In this document: in pieces, positions 23,500 through 41,193 of the stretch
How the letters are laid out: each line of letters begins with the position of its first letter
Position numbering within the stretch: position 1 is the stretch's first letter
Assembly: GCF_963583255.1 (NCBI RefSeq)
Contig: NC_084807.1
Coordinates: 764,872-828,871, forward strand
Source of the DNA: Pyrus communis
Taxonomy: Eukaryota; Streptophyta; Magnoliopsida; Rosales; Rosaceae
Direction of reading: 5' to 3'
DNA: 64,000 bases
Program-made: the position numbers and the translations under genes
The notes under the pieces: model-generated
What the model saw: the letters and a program-made list of their open reading frames with translations, nothing else
The model's database searches: none
What the model was told of the DNA's origin: nothing

Positions 23500-24900
23500 T
23501 CGAATGTGTGTAGTGACTTCGGTTTCGGACAAAATTTAGGGTTGTGGTACCTCTTGAAAAGACTTTTCCCCATCCCTGGAGGGGAGAATTTGATCTGTGT
23601 TTCTAAGTGTAGCTATTGTTCTATTTTATGTTTGATTACTATCTGATTTTCTCAAGAGTCCAACTACTTAGGCAGTGTTGCTCTTGATTATTGTCTAATT
23701 AAGTATTTAATTGTGCAAAACCAAACTACTTTCCACACTTGTGAATAGAGGGAGCTGGGGTGTTTTGAGTAAATTTAGTTTTAGCATGGGTGTTGTGAGT
23801 AAATTAAGTAGAGTTTTCTATTTTATAGAGCGATATTTCAAACTATTCTGATTTACAGAAATATAAAAGGTCAAACAACTCAAACTTGGTGCAAGATAAT
23901 AGATACATTGGTCCGACTAATTGATATAATTTATTCAAAAATATTGAAAACGTAAATTCTTGGAAAATTTTTCATGGTACATAGTATTGAATAAAAAATT
24001 TAATGGTTGTGAAAATTCAAATTTAAATGCTAAAACGCTCGTACGATCTAAATCTTCATAAAGGCCAGCCCAAAGTGAAGGATCTCTAAGGCATTGGAGC
24101 CACAGTGAAGGATCTCTAAGGCATTGGAGCACGTGAGCCCAAGTCCAACCATAACAGAAACCCTAACATGAACACCTTTGTAATATAAAGCCTCCCTCCG
24201 CCTCTGTGTCTCTCTCTCTCTTGAAAACCATGTTTCTGTCTGTAAAAGCTTTGTGTCTTTCGACTTTTCGAATGAAGTTGTCTGGTTTAAGGATAATAAT
24301 CGCACACGGAAATGTCCCAATGATGAAAGATTTAGTAATCTGAGGAGGATGCATGCAATTTGAATAAAAAAGAATGGTTGGTGCTCCCTTTCTGCAGAGA
24401 GGTTGAGGAGCCCACTCTTTTACTCCTTTCATGCTCTCCAGGTTGAAACCGGGCTTTCCTGAGGGATTTTCTTTATTTCTTCTTTTTTTTCCTCAAATTT
24501 TTTCTTCAATAGTAATGCTTAAATGTTAGATATTTTGGTTTCTTAAAAAATTGAATCATTTTTCGTTTGAGGTCTTTTAGTTTTTGATTTCAACATTTTC
24601 CTGTTTTTATCTTGATCTTATCGTTAAAGTTTAAATTTTTTAAATATTTGTTATTATTATTTTTTAAATAAAAATTATATACTATTCAATAATTACATGA
24701 ACACATTTGTTTAAAAAAAAAAAAAAAAAAAACTAGATTAACAAATTTTACTGTTTTAAAGTAAATCTCAGAGACAACTAATAATAACAGCCCTATTTTA
24801 AAAATTCAAAAAAATAAAAATAAAAAATTTGTTACGCAACTTCGCCATCCAGTTCATTGTAGCAACTGCGATTGAAATGATTGAGGCAGGGGATTTGGTG
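23500..24900. other. Intergenic between NF-YA and the nucleotide-sugar transporter
   Basis: The NF-YA transcript probably ends before about 23650. Beyond it lie AT-rich DNA, the 30-bp duplication, a CTCTCTCTC tract near 24210 and a poly-A run at about 24713-24732. No gene is recognised; open frames on the minus strand at 24048-24432 show no known protein pattern. Confidence 0.5.
24074..24130. repeat. 30-bp tandem duplication
   Basis: AGTGAAGGATCTCTAAGGCA with the following bases occurs at 24074 and again at 24104, differing at one position in the part I compared. Non-coding. Confidence 0.8.
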
Positions 24901-24907
24901 GGCTGAA

Positions 24908-27253
24908 ATGGAAGCTCACGTGTCGGGGCTGCGGCGCGTGTTGGTGTTCGGCTTCTGTGTCGTCGGAATTTGGGCTGCGTATATTTACCAAGGCGTTCTT
25001 CAGGAAACTCTGTAAGTCTTCACTTTCTCTGCATTTGGGGATTTCCCAGATCGCGCACCCCCTTTTGGGATTCTTCAGCTCCTTAAATCGTCTTCGAAAT
25101 TTGCAGACTTGGTTGTCGACATGAATCGAAATTGGTGATGTCTTGATCTTTTTTTTTAGGTCCACGAAGCGATTCGGGCGAGATGGGCATAGGTTCGAAC
25201 ACCTTGCAGTCTTGAACTTGGCTCAGAATGTGGTCTGTCTAATCTGGTCGTATATAAGTAAGCTTCAATCTTTCTCTGAAAACCTTGAATTTATTGTAAT
25301 GTTGATTGATTTGAGCTGAAAAATGAAATTGGGAGGATGGTAATATTGTCTATTTGGTTCTTTTGAATAGTGATAAAGCTTTGGTCTAGCAGTAATGCTG
25401 GAGGCACTCCTATGTGGACGTTCTGGAGTGCAGGGATTACTAATACGATTGGACCCGCTATGGGGATCGAAGCGTTGAAGTACATCAGTTACCCGGCTCA
25501 GGTTTGCGTTCCAATTCTCGATTTGATCATATACCCTGTAACTCAAATGGGCAGCATTAGAGAATATGGTTATGAACTTATGGTTATAGGAAGAATTGAT
25601 GATTCTGTGCTTTGTTCTAGTTAACTGGATCAGATTTTCTTACCGGTCTAGTGAGCTAGGAAACTTACGATTGTCATAGATGTAATGGAGTAGTTTGATT
25701 TCCTCTGGATAAAATTCATTGGCAAAAAAAAAAAATGTTTAAGGACCCATTAGCAGAACTTCCATGCAGCCAATAACATTATTATTTTTTGGATAAATTC
25801 TTAGTTGAGTTTGATAGGATGTTGAATTGGTTGTTTAAGGGATGATAAGAATAGATTTTCGTGAAAAGTTTCGTTTTTTTATTTTTACTTTTGGAGTAAA
25901 TTCCAAATAATGGATCTATAGTTTTCGGATATTAAAGCTGTTTTTTTTTTTTTTCTACTTGCAGGTCTTGGCAAAGTCCTCAAAAATGATTCCAGGTCAT
26001 TATTTACCATTATTTTCCGTATCTTACATATGCAAGAATGTTACTCATATAAGTTCAATTAAGATTGTGAACTATCATACTGATTAGATTGCCTTTGAAT
26101 TTCAATAAGAAAAAGGAAGTATATTATTGTAATGGGGACGATATATGGTTTTTACATGTATGCAGTGATGCTGATGGGTACTCTAGTCTACGGCAAAAGA
26201 TACAGCTTTCCTGAATATGTTTGTACTCTTCTTGTCGCCGGAGGAGTATCCATATTTGCACTCTTGAAGGTGAGGGATGGTGTGGGGGTGTGTGTTTATT
26301 GAGAATGGAACAAGAATTATTTCATTCTTATCTTTTGTCTTTCAATTTTCCTTATAAATTGTTCTCGATAAATTTCATGCTACCCATACTTATTTGTTGC
26401 TTTTCTTATGTTATTCCGTTTGGGTCGATTTCAGACTAGTTCAAAGACTATTAGCAAGTTGGCGCACCCAAATGCGCCTCTTGGATATGGACTATGTTTC
26501 CTCAACCTCGCTTTTGATGGATTCACAAATGCTACCCAGGACTCAATAACTGCGAGGTATACTTCAGATAATCATCATCCTTTTTCTACCATTTAAATAC
26601 TGGTTGATTTTCTGCTATTCACTCACAGGAATCTTAACATTATTTAAACCATTTGTCAACATTTTGCAAATCCCACCCCAAATTGTCTGTAGTTGACCGT
26701 GTATGAAAATCAGCTTGGGCTTTAAGTTCGCTCGAGGGAATTTGTGCTGATAGGAATAAAATTTATGAAAGATGTCAATCCATCTATAAATGTGAAACGA
26801 TATACGGTTCAGTCTTAAATGTTATGGCTTTTGATTTTGCTTAGGTATCCAAAGACGAGCGCTTGGGACATAATGTTAGGCATGAATTTGTGGGGTACCA
26901 TATACAACATGATCTACATGTTTGGCTGGCCTCGTGGCAGCGGATTTGAGGCAGTACAATTCTGCAAGCAGCATCCAGAAGTGGCTTGGGACATTTTTCT
27001 CTATTGTCTCTGTGGTGCTGTTGGACAGAACTTCATTTTCCTAACCATAAGTCGATTTGGTTCCTTAGCTAACACCACCATTACCACAACCCGCAAGTTT
27101 GTAAGCATCGTGGTGTCTTCGGTGCTGAGCGGCAATCCCCTGTCAACGAAGCAATGGGGATCAGTTGTCATGGTATTTTCCGGGCTGTCGTATCATATAT
27201 ACCACAAGTGGAGGAAATTGCAGAGAGCTCCACAAAAGAGAAAGCCAATGTAA
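24908..27253 (+). CDS. UTR3: UDP-galactose/UDP-glucose transporter, UTR1/UTR3 type, 332 aa
   Basis: Multi-span nucleotide-sugar antiporter of the SLC35B1-like family that imports UDP-glucose and UDP-galactose into the ER/Golgi lumen for glycoprotein quality control and wall polysaccharides. Exons: 24908-25011, 25160-25257, 25371-25501, 25965-25995, 26166-26269, 26435-26556, 26845-27253; total 999 nt with all phases consistent. It opens MEAHVSGLRRVLVFGFCVVG. Near-invariant family blocks are intact: YIYQGVLQETLSTKRFG, NTIGPAMGIEALKYISYPAQ, AKSSKMIPVMLMGTLVYGKR, SKLAHPNAPLGYGLCFLNLA and TTITTTRKFVSIVVSSVLSG. Hydrophobic segments recur along the whole length, consistent with about 8-10 spans. The tail KRKPM fits a KxKxx ER-retrieval signal. 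UTR1 and UTR3 are close paralogues, so the symbol is the less certain part. Confidence 0.92.
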
Positions 27254-27392
27254 CCACAATTAATTTTTAACTTATATTCAAACGCCTTGCAACTTTTGTA
27301 ATGTAATTGAATAGACCCTTCACATCTATAGATAACCCACGATTTTTCCTCATTTGTGAAGACTTGGTACCCTTTTAGGCTTTTAGCCATCT

Positions 27393-27446
27393 CTTGTTGT
27401 ATACCCCTCTTTTAATACGGTCAAAAAGAGATGCGTATACAACAAG
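27393..27446. other. Short perfect-ended hairpin after the transporter gene
   Basis: CTTGTTGTATAC on the left is exactly complementary to GTATACAACAAG on the right, with further CTCTTT/AAAGAG pairing around a ~12-nt loop. It lies about 140 bp after the stop codon, in the probable 3'UTR or just beyond. It may be a tiny MITE; no target duplication was identified. Confidence 0.6.
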
Positions 27447-27560
27447 AAGTGGATAATTAAGAGTTGTAAGCAACAATCACAAGAGGAGAGACTCAAATTA
27501 AGCACTTAAACATGTTGCTAACAAATTTGACTGCAATCGACATTGCAATCATTAAAACTG

Positions 27561-27665
27561 ACAGAGGACGGAGTTGGTGTTATTTTAGGTGCGGTAGAGG
27601 TATAGTTCTCCAATCACTTTTCTTAATTGTCCCTCATCTAATATAATACCAATTCCGTCCTCCAG
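27561..27665. mobile_element. ~105-bp MITE-like inverted repeat
   Basis: The left arm GAGGACGGAGTTGGTGTTAT pairs with the right arm ATAATACCAATTCCGTCCTC with a few mismatches around a short unique centre. Confidence 0.6.
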
Positions 27666-27919
27666 AAAAAAAGGAACCCTATGCGAATGAGAAAAGGAAA
27701 ATGCCTCCAAGCATGTAATCAACGTAATTAAGATGGTATAGGTATTGCTATGTGACCCACTGATTCTTTTTGTTCAAAGTAATTGAAACACCATCCGGTA
27801 GTTTAAATACAGAAGTGTATACATTATTTATTGTAGATGTGGAGTAGACCGCCTACACGACAACAGGTTCAGTTTACGCTGGCGTGCCTTCCCTTGTAGG
27901 TTCTTCCAATGATGAACAA

Positions 27920-33920
<6,001 letters not shown>

Positions 33921-36656
33921 TGCTGTCTGGTTTCTGGTCCTTGGTCGGAGTTAGTGGGTGAGTCAGTCTGTGTGGTGGAAACAGAAATGAAGCAAATAAT
34001 GAAGTGGTAGGGGGATTTTCATCGCATGTTGTTGTCATATTTCGATTGGAGGAATTTTTTTTGGCAATGGCAGTGCCACGTTTAACGTTTTGTCGTGGAA
34101 TGTGGGAAAAAACCAACATTGCAGAGTCTGAGATAACTTAGTAATAATCAATTAGTATCTTCGTGTCCTCAAACTCTAATGATGCTGCCGCTACAAGACA
34201 GTACAATAGTAAAATGTGGCAGCTAATTGAGTTCACGTGAGAGATCCGAACATAAGCTTTCTCTTTTATTGAGTGACGTCAACTTTTTATGTTAAGGTGA
34301 CTTTCTCAAAAGCGGACTCTTCCTAAACTCTCCACGACACAATTTTCTTATCAACATTGTAAAATATTATGCTAAAAACATATGGTGGTGGAGAATCCAC
34401 GGAGAGATTCACTTTGAAAAATCCCCTTAGCATTTTTCTATATATGTGTATATGTATTCTGTTGTGCCCAAAATTCATCAGCCCACCATCGGACAAAAGA
34501 AAAAAAAATTCATCAGCCTGGAGTGTGCTCTAAAATGAATTATATGGTACGAGTTTACTGTTATTATGACGTCACGTGCTATGAGATAAAGATACGTAAT
34601 GCATTAAAAATTATAGATTAAAAGGATATCACTCTTGAACAGGTTTTTGAGACACCAAAGAATTTGAGAAAAGCTCTCGAATTTGATTAATGATATGGTA
34701 AGATTAATAAAATACAACACTAAATGTTGTTTGAATAATCTTAACAAATCCTAGCTCTAAACATGGAAGGAATTAAACAAATAACAAATTATTAAAAAAA
34801 AAAAAAAAATCCTAAAATATTAAAATGTCGCTTGATCTAAACATTGAAACTCGGCCAAACTACATATACAACAAGTCTTGTAAATCTTGTCATATTCTTC
34901 GAATTCATATGTAATGGTCCAAAAATTGACACGTTAAACGAAAGTTATATTAATCCAAACAACTTAAAAAGTCCAAAGCATCTACTCTCGGCATACGCTA
35001 GCAGCAAATAATCTTTTAACTCTTGAATCACCATTTCTCCAATCACTTTTCCTGATTAAATGCCACTTTATTCTTTTAATTTTTCCGAACCTAAAATAAC
35101 ATCAATTCTATCATCCGTCAATATCTGTCATTTTTTTGTACACATATTTTTATTTTATTGATACGAAATATCACGTAACGGTGTACTGATGTTATATAAG
35201 TTATTTTCCTTTTGCTCAACAGCTCAAGTATCCATGACTAAACCCTCACATAAGCCTGTTAACTTGAGAAGAAAAGTTAAAACTTTAACGTAAAACATTA
35301 GGAAAACCCAACGTACGAACCAATGCTTCTCCAAACATTCCCAAGTCGTCAGCCACCCCATCCCGCCGATAGCAAGCAATTTTTCTTGTTGCCGGAAAAA
35401 CCTCCTCTCTCTCATTCCTTTCATTCTTTTAGACCAAATTCAGATCTAAGAAACCACAAACTCACTTGCATCCATGGACGTCATTAATTATCGGATCAAT
35501 ATCTTGTTAGTACTTTCAAGTTTGAGCTTGTCTTTGGTTCATCCAGGAAATTGCATCTTTAAGACTTTTCCATCGTTCGTTTATTGAAATCTTCCGTTTC
35601 TAACAAATAAATATTTGGAATATCTAAATCTTGTCCACCCACGAAGAACATGTTCTTCAGCCACTATCGCAAAATGAAAGTTCTTCACATGAATATTCAT
35701 CTAATTCACAATATCAGCCAGCTGCTTGATGGAAATATGAATTGAAAAGATCCATACCAATGAAATTAATCTACTTAGGTATGCATGTGGCAGATTGCTT
35801 GGGCTTCTCTCTTTAATCCACTGTGTTTTGGGTTCCAACCTCCCCCTTTCCATTAATCTAAATTAGAATAAAATGTCGTTGTAATAAAAAAAAAATGTAT
35901 ACATAGATATGCAGAAGAGAGAAAATTATAAAATTATGACAAGGGTATTATGATGATCATAAGCAAATGCCCTTACTATTATTAAGGGAGGAGAGAGAGT
36001 TCGAAACTAATACAATAATTTAGAAAGAAGAGAGTTTCGAAACCGAAATGCATGAGTAGAAACCCAACACTCCTTCTACTAGTATATTGGACCAAATACA
36101 TAAGCAAATGCAGTTAGTGACATAAGAGAACTTTGTGGCCTTTTATGTGGATAAGAGACAAAGCCTTGTTGGAATGGCAAGTAACGCCATATTTTACCAA
36201 TTTTTTTCACTCCAAAACCAAACGAACCTCCCCATCCCTCTATTTGTACCCAAACACACCACGCCAATTATTAGGTGATGCCAATTACAAGTACTCATAC
36301 TTGTTCTTCACCCCCACAACTCTTACTTGTACTTCATCCCCACAAACCTAAATACACGCAAATCCCACATCTCTTAGACTCTTACCACCACAACCCATGC
36401 ATCTTACTTGCTCTCCTTTCCTGTTTTCTTACCCAAACTCCTAATTAACCTAATTGCCTCCTAACTTCCCTAACTTTCTTTACTCTTTGCCTCTCCTCTC
36501 CTCTCTCTTTGACATCATGCTTATGCTTTAGTGCTTATGCCCATAATCATATTCATTGGGGTCTTGGACAACATGATGTATTAGTGATGTTGGTGGAAAT
36601 TAAAGTTCGAGAAATTATCAAGGGGAGAATGACACGTGCAATTAACAACCTTCATA
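33921..36656. other. CCD1 upstream region and intergenic DNA
   Basis: CCD1 promoter sequence followed by AT-rich DNA. A 66-codon minus-strand frame at 35224-35424 and coding-like minus-strand sequence around 35550-35700 may be gene debris, but I recognise no family. The stretch 36200-36500 is C-rich and pyrimidine-rich with no frame I can support. Confidence 0.45.
34567..34578. promoter_or_regulatory. Compound bZIP site upstream of CCD1
   Basis: TGACGTCACGTG overlaps a perfect TGACGTCA palindrome (34567-34574) and a perfect CACGTG G-box (34573-34578), about 650 bp upstream of the CCD1 start. A second CACGTG is near 34234. Such sites bind HY5-like or ABF-like bZIP factors in plants; a role here is inference. 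Confidence 0.5.
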
Positions 36657-36961
36657 CACTACTACAAAAGGGGGCTATAGTGTCGGAGGGTGGTGTCGCT
36701 TTAATCTAATATAGTAGCGGATTAGGCAGTTGCGACACTAACTGAACATGACGTCGGATTTACTGTCGCTTATAAGCGTTATTAAATGTTTATGTCGCTT
36801 TTAAACCGACGTAAACATATATTTTAATCATTTTTAAATACTAGTGTCGCTTTTAAACCGACGTAAACATTATTTTAATAATTTTTAAATACTAGTGTCG
36901 CTTTTAAGCGACATAAAGTGTGTGTATATATATATATATATTAAATTATATATATATATAT

Positions 36962-36993
36962 TAAATTAAATTTTATATCCCTAAAAACTATAA

Positions 36994-37030
<37 letters not shown>

Positions 37031-37195
37031 TTAAATTTTAAAAAATTGGTGATCATTGGATTGGCTTAAATATACATACGATTCAATTTCTTAAGTGTTA
37101 TACATACAAAATAAATAAATTTAAATCTACTTAATATATATATATATACACACACACCATTGAACTTGATTGGATACGAATTCTATGAAACTAAT
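36962..37195. repeat. Left arm of an internal inverted repeat in the CACTA element
   Basis: Contains TCCCTAAAAACTATAATAAT, a (TA)n tract, TTGGTGATCATTGGAT, a TACATACAAAATAAATAAAT block, TATACACACACACCATTGAA and CTTGATTGGATACGAATTCT. Each block recurs in reverse complement and reverse order at 39250-39475. Confidence 0.85.
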
Positions 37196-37198
37196 TTC

Positions 37199-38880
37199 GA
37201 CAGTTATAAACGAAAAATCACGATTTAACGGTTATTTTAACTCCGATTTTGATGATTTTTTACAGCTACACTCCTGACCCTATATGAATACAATGAATGG
37301 ATTCGATCTTCAAATTAAAATATTTACACAGGTGGATACCACAAAATCTTATGTTATACTTAATGAAAGTATAAATAAACTCTAAGTATTAGTCAATCTA
37401 TTGTTTTGATGGGATACAAATTCTCCGAAACTAATTTCAACGATCCCAACCGTCAAACTTGTTTGCATATGCTTCGAGATCACATCAGCAAAAAATCACA
37501 AAAAACAAACATTCAGAGATCAAGTAACGGGACAAAGCTTTTCGACGGTTATAAACGAAAAATCACGATTTAACGGTTATTTTAACTCTGATTTTGATGA
37601 TTTTTTACAGCTACATTCCTTGACCCTATATGAATAACATGAATGAATTCGATCTTCAATTTAAAATATTTACACAAGTGGATACCACAAAATCTTATGT
37701 TATACTTAATGAAAGTATAAATAAACTCTAAGTGTTAGTCAATCTATTGTTTTGATGGGATACGAATTCTCCGAAACTAATTTCAACGATCCCAACCGTC
37801 AAACTTATTTGCATATGCTTCGAGATCACGTCAGCAAAAAATCACAAAAAATAAACATTCAGAGATCAAGTAACGGGACAAAGCTTTTCGACGGTTATAA
37901 ACGAAAAATCACGATTTAACGGTTATTTTAACTCCGATTTTGATGATTTTTTACAGCTACACTCCTTGACCCTATATGAATACAATGAATGAATTCGATC
38001 TTCAAATTAAAATATTTACACAAGTAGATACCACAAAATCTTATGTTATACTTAATGAAAGTATAAATAAACTCTAAGTATTAGTCAATCTATTGTTTTG
38101 ATGGGATACGAATTCTCCGAAACTAATTTCAACGATCCCAACCGTCAAACTTGTTTGCATATGCTTCAAGATCACATCAGCAAAAAATCACAAAAAACAA
38201 ACATTCAGAGATCAAGTAACGAGACAAAGCTTTTCGACGGTTATAAACGAAAAATCACGATTTAACGGTTATTTTAACTCCGATTTTGATGATTTTTTAC
38301 AGCTACATTCCTTGACCCTATATGAATAGAATGAATGAATTCGATCTTCAATTTAAAATATTTACACAAGTGGATACCACAAAATCTTATGTTATACTTA
38401 ATGAAAGTATAAATAAACTCTAAGTGTTAGTCAATCTATTGTTTTGATGGGATACGAATTCTCTGAAACTAATTTCAACGATCCCAACCGTCAAACTTGT
38501 TTGCATATGCTTCGAGATCACATCAGCAAAAAATCACAAAAAACAAACATTCAGAGATCAAGTAACGGGACAAAACTTTTCGACGGTTATAAACGAAAAA
38601 TCACGATTTAACGGTTATTTTAACTCCAATTTTGATGATTTTTTACAGCTACACTCATTGACCCTTTATGAATAGAATGAATGAATTCGATCTTCAAATT
38701 AAAATATTTACACAAGTGGATACCACAAAATCTTATGTTATACTTAATGAAAGTATAAATAAACTCTAAGTGTTAGTCAATCTATTGTTTTGATGGGATA
38801 TGAATTCTCCGAAACTAATTTCAACGATCTCAACCGTCAAACTAATTTCACTATCAATTGATGGACAGAGTGTGGAGTGT
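37199..38880. repeat. 346-bp minisatellite, about 4.8 copies, inside the CACTA element
   Basis: CGAAAAATCACGATTTAACG occurs at 37211, 37556, 37902, 38248 and 38594 (spacing 345, 346, 346, 346). The units differ by a few point changes, for example ACTCC versus ATTCC. The frames are closed by stops throughout, so the repeat is non-coding. Confidence 0.95.
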
Positions 38881-39249
38881 GTGTGCTGTATAGCGCACAA
38901 ATATGGCCCTCAACTTTTATTATTTTTTTGCTCTTGTGTAATACAAATTCTCAGAAGTATCCTTCCAATTAATTGAAGAGATCTTATTTTGGGACCAGGA
39001 GGTATTATACGGAATATATGTTTTCTTTTTTAGAAATAAAAACCAGGTGGTTTGACTTGTGCAAAAATGGTGCTTTGCACACCCAAAAACCTACCCTTAT
39101 ATGAGTGTCGCTTATAACCGACACTAAATTATTTTTTTAAATATTTTGAAATCCAATGTCGCTTTAAATTAGTTTTTTTAAATATTTTGAAACCCAGTGT
39201 CGCTTTTAAGCGACATATTGATTTAAATTAGTTTTTCGTTTTATAACCA

Positions 39250-39475
39250 TCGAAAAGTTCCATAGAATTTGTATCCCATCAAGTTCAATGGTGTGTGTAT
39301 ATATATATATATATTTATTAAGTAGATTTAAATTTATTTATTTTGTATGTATAACACTTAAAGAAATTGAATGGTATGTATATTGAAACTGATCCAACGG
39401 TCACCAATTTTTAAAATTTAATTTAATATATATATATATATATATAATTATTATAGTTTTTAGGGGTATAAAATT
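39250..39475. repeat. Right arm of the internal inverted repeat in the CACTA element
   Basis: Reverse complement of the left arm at 36962-37195, with more divergence. The arms enclose about 2 kb that includes the minisatellite. Confidence 0.85.
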
Positions 39476-39589
39476 GTTACATTAATATATATAATTATTA
39501 TAGTATTTTTTAGGGTTATAAAATTAATATATATAAAATTATAGTATTTGAAATATTAGGCGGGAAATTTCCCGCTTGTTTGAATGGAT

Positions 39590-39965
39590 GGAGAGACTTA
39601 GTGTCGGTTTTAACCGACGCTAGTGTCATTAAAGCGACGCTATGTGAATTTCAAAAAGTGTGTCAGAAGTTGGCGTCGGTTAAAAGCGACGCTAGTTTCA
39701 TTAAAGCGACGCAAGTTTCATTAAAGCGACGCTATGTGAATTTCAAAAAGTGTGTCAGAAGTTGGCGTCGGTTAAAAGCGACGCTAGTTTCATTAAAGCG
39801 ACGCAAGTTTCATTAAAGCGACGCTATGTGAATTTCAAAAAGTGTAAGTTTGTGTCGGTTTAAAGCGACGCTAGATTCATTAAAGCGACGCGAGTTTCAT
39901 TAAAGCGACGCTATGTGAATTTCAAAAAAAATGTCAGACGTTTGCGTCGGTTTTAACGGACGCAA
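39590..39965. repeat. ~92-bp tandem repeats rich in AAAGCGACGC, four copies
   Basis: GCGACGCTATGTGAATTTCA recurs at 39634, 39726, 39818 and 39905. Between copies lie ATTAAAGCGACGCAAG and GCGTCGGTTAAAAGCG units. These are the same core words as in the subterminal regions and are probably extra transposase-binding sites. The 78-codon frame through them is a by-product. Confidence 0.88.
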
Positions 39966-40600
39966 ACTAAGTACCCATATTTAAACCCCTCTCTTTCCCA
40001 TTTCAACCGTGCTTTCATTTCTCCCCCAATTTCAGACTTTCTTCTTCTCATTCCCCATTTCATTTGTGCGTCCCCTTCTTCCTCCTTTTCATTTTTTCCT
40101 CAACTCCTTCCCCGTTTGCTTTGGATCACCAGTTTGAAGATCAACATTCTGAAGAACTCCAATTCGAGGAGGAAGAGCTTGAAGGTGGTTCATTTTTAAA
40201 TTATTATGATTATTAATTTTAGTTTCTATTTTGTATTCTAAATAGTTTTATGCTTAAATTGAAAATTTATTTTTGTTTCTTGGTTTTTAATTGTTTTTTT
40301 TGTATTTATGCATGTTGGATCTGAAGAGCAAGGACACTGGAAATCGCAGATCCATAATTTTTTAAAGGTATAAAACCTGAGTTTAATCTATAGAGATTAG
40401 AGCCTTAATGTTGAAGTAGTAAAGTATTGGAGCACTGATCTGATGGCAAGCATGGCAGCATGGAGTTGCTAGTATTATATATGGCACTATGGAGCTACAA
40501 AATATGTGGTCTTCGACAAAGGCAAGCACAGGAAAGCATGGAGGATGAATTTTTGTAAAGTATATGGAATGTTAGATGTAAAACATTTGTATATTATGGC
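39966..40600 (+). other. Gene-like non-repetitive segment in the CACTA element
   Basis: After the 92-bp array comes a TATTTAAA box (about 39979), a long pyrimidine-rich leader (about 39990-40125), a short exon-like stretch with GAGGAGGAAGAGCTTGAAG ending in a GTGG donor-like site at about 40186, AT-rich intron-like DNA and a second mixed-composition stretch at 40320-40560. This resembles a promoter, leader, short exon and intron, possibly transposase-gene remains or captured host DNA. No protein is recognisable. Confidence 0.4.
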
Positions 40601-41123
40601 ACTATTTTTCTTTTGAATTATTTTTATTATTGTTTGTTTTGGCCTAAAATTGAAATTTATTATTTCGATTATATAATTTTTTTGAGTTATAATTATTTGA
40701 GAACGAATACAGAAACAGATTTCGACTTTTTTTTAAATTATTATTATCAAAGGTGGTGTCGCTTTAAATCGTCACTAGTTTGCATATTTTATTTATTTAA
40801 TTGTTCTCTAACGTCGCTTTAAACCGTCACTAGTTTGCATATTTTATTTAGTTAATTGTTGACTAGCGTCGCTTTAAACCGACGTTAACATCAGCGTCGC
40901 TTTAAACCGACGCTGCGTAGTGGCGGATTAAGCGAACAAAGCGACGCTGAAGCCCTTTAGTGACGGTAGCAATGGCGTCGCTATTCCAATCCGACATTGC
41001 AGTGTTTTATGTCGAATTTTTGCCAAATTTCCGACAGAAATCGGGGTTTCTTGTCGGTTTTTGGTCCGCCGGTGATAGCCTATATTGTAGTAGTGATATT
41101 TAATCTAGGATGCTTTTCTCATG

Positions 41124-41193
41124 AAGAGATTTTTCAGTGTGCTTGAAATATTAACACTTACGTCATATGTCATTATACAAGTCGAGGAACACT
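41124..41193. mobile_element. Half-copy of the MITE family seen at 14437-14590
   Basis: AGAGATTTTTCAGTGTGC followed by ACGTCATATGTCATTATACA and GGAACAC parallels one arm of the earlier element. The other arm is missing. Confidence 0.5.

Larger units (their letters stand above)
36657..41095. mobile_element. Complete non-autonomous CACTA (En/Spm-type) DNA transposon, 4.4 kb
   Basis: Begins CACTACTACAAAAG and ends TTGTAGTAGTG, the diagnostic inverted ends of CACTA elements. It is flanked by ATA at 36654-36656 and 41096-41098, the expected 3-bp target duplication. Both subterminal regions (36657-36915 and 40750-41095) are packed with short direct and inverted copies of GTCGCTTTAAACCGACG-like units, the usual transposase-binding arrays. 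No transposase reading frame is present, so movement would need an autonomous relative. Internal parts, listed separately: inverted arms, a 346-bp minisatellite, a 92-bp subterminal repeat array and a gene-like segment. Confidence 0.93.

Noticed and set aside
39580..39816. 78-codon open frame in the CACTA element
   Set aside because: It is read through the 92-bp tandem array of transposase-site words; low-complexity by-product.
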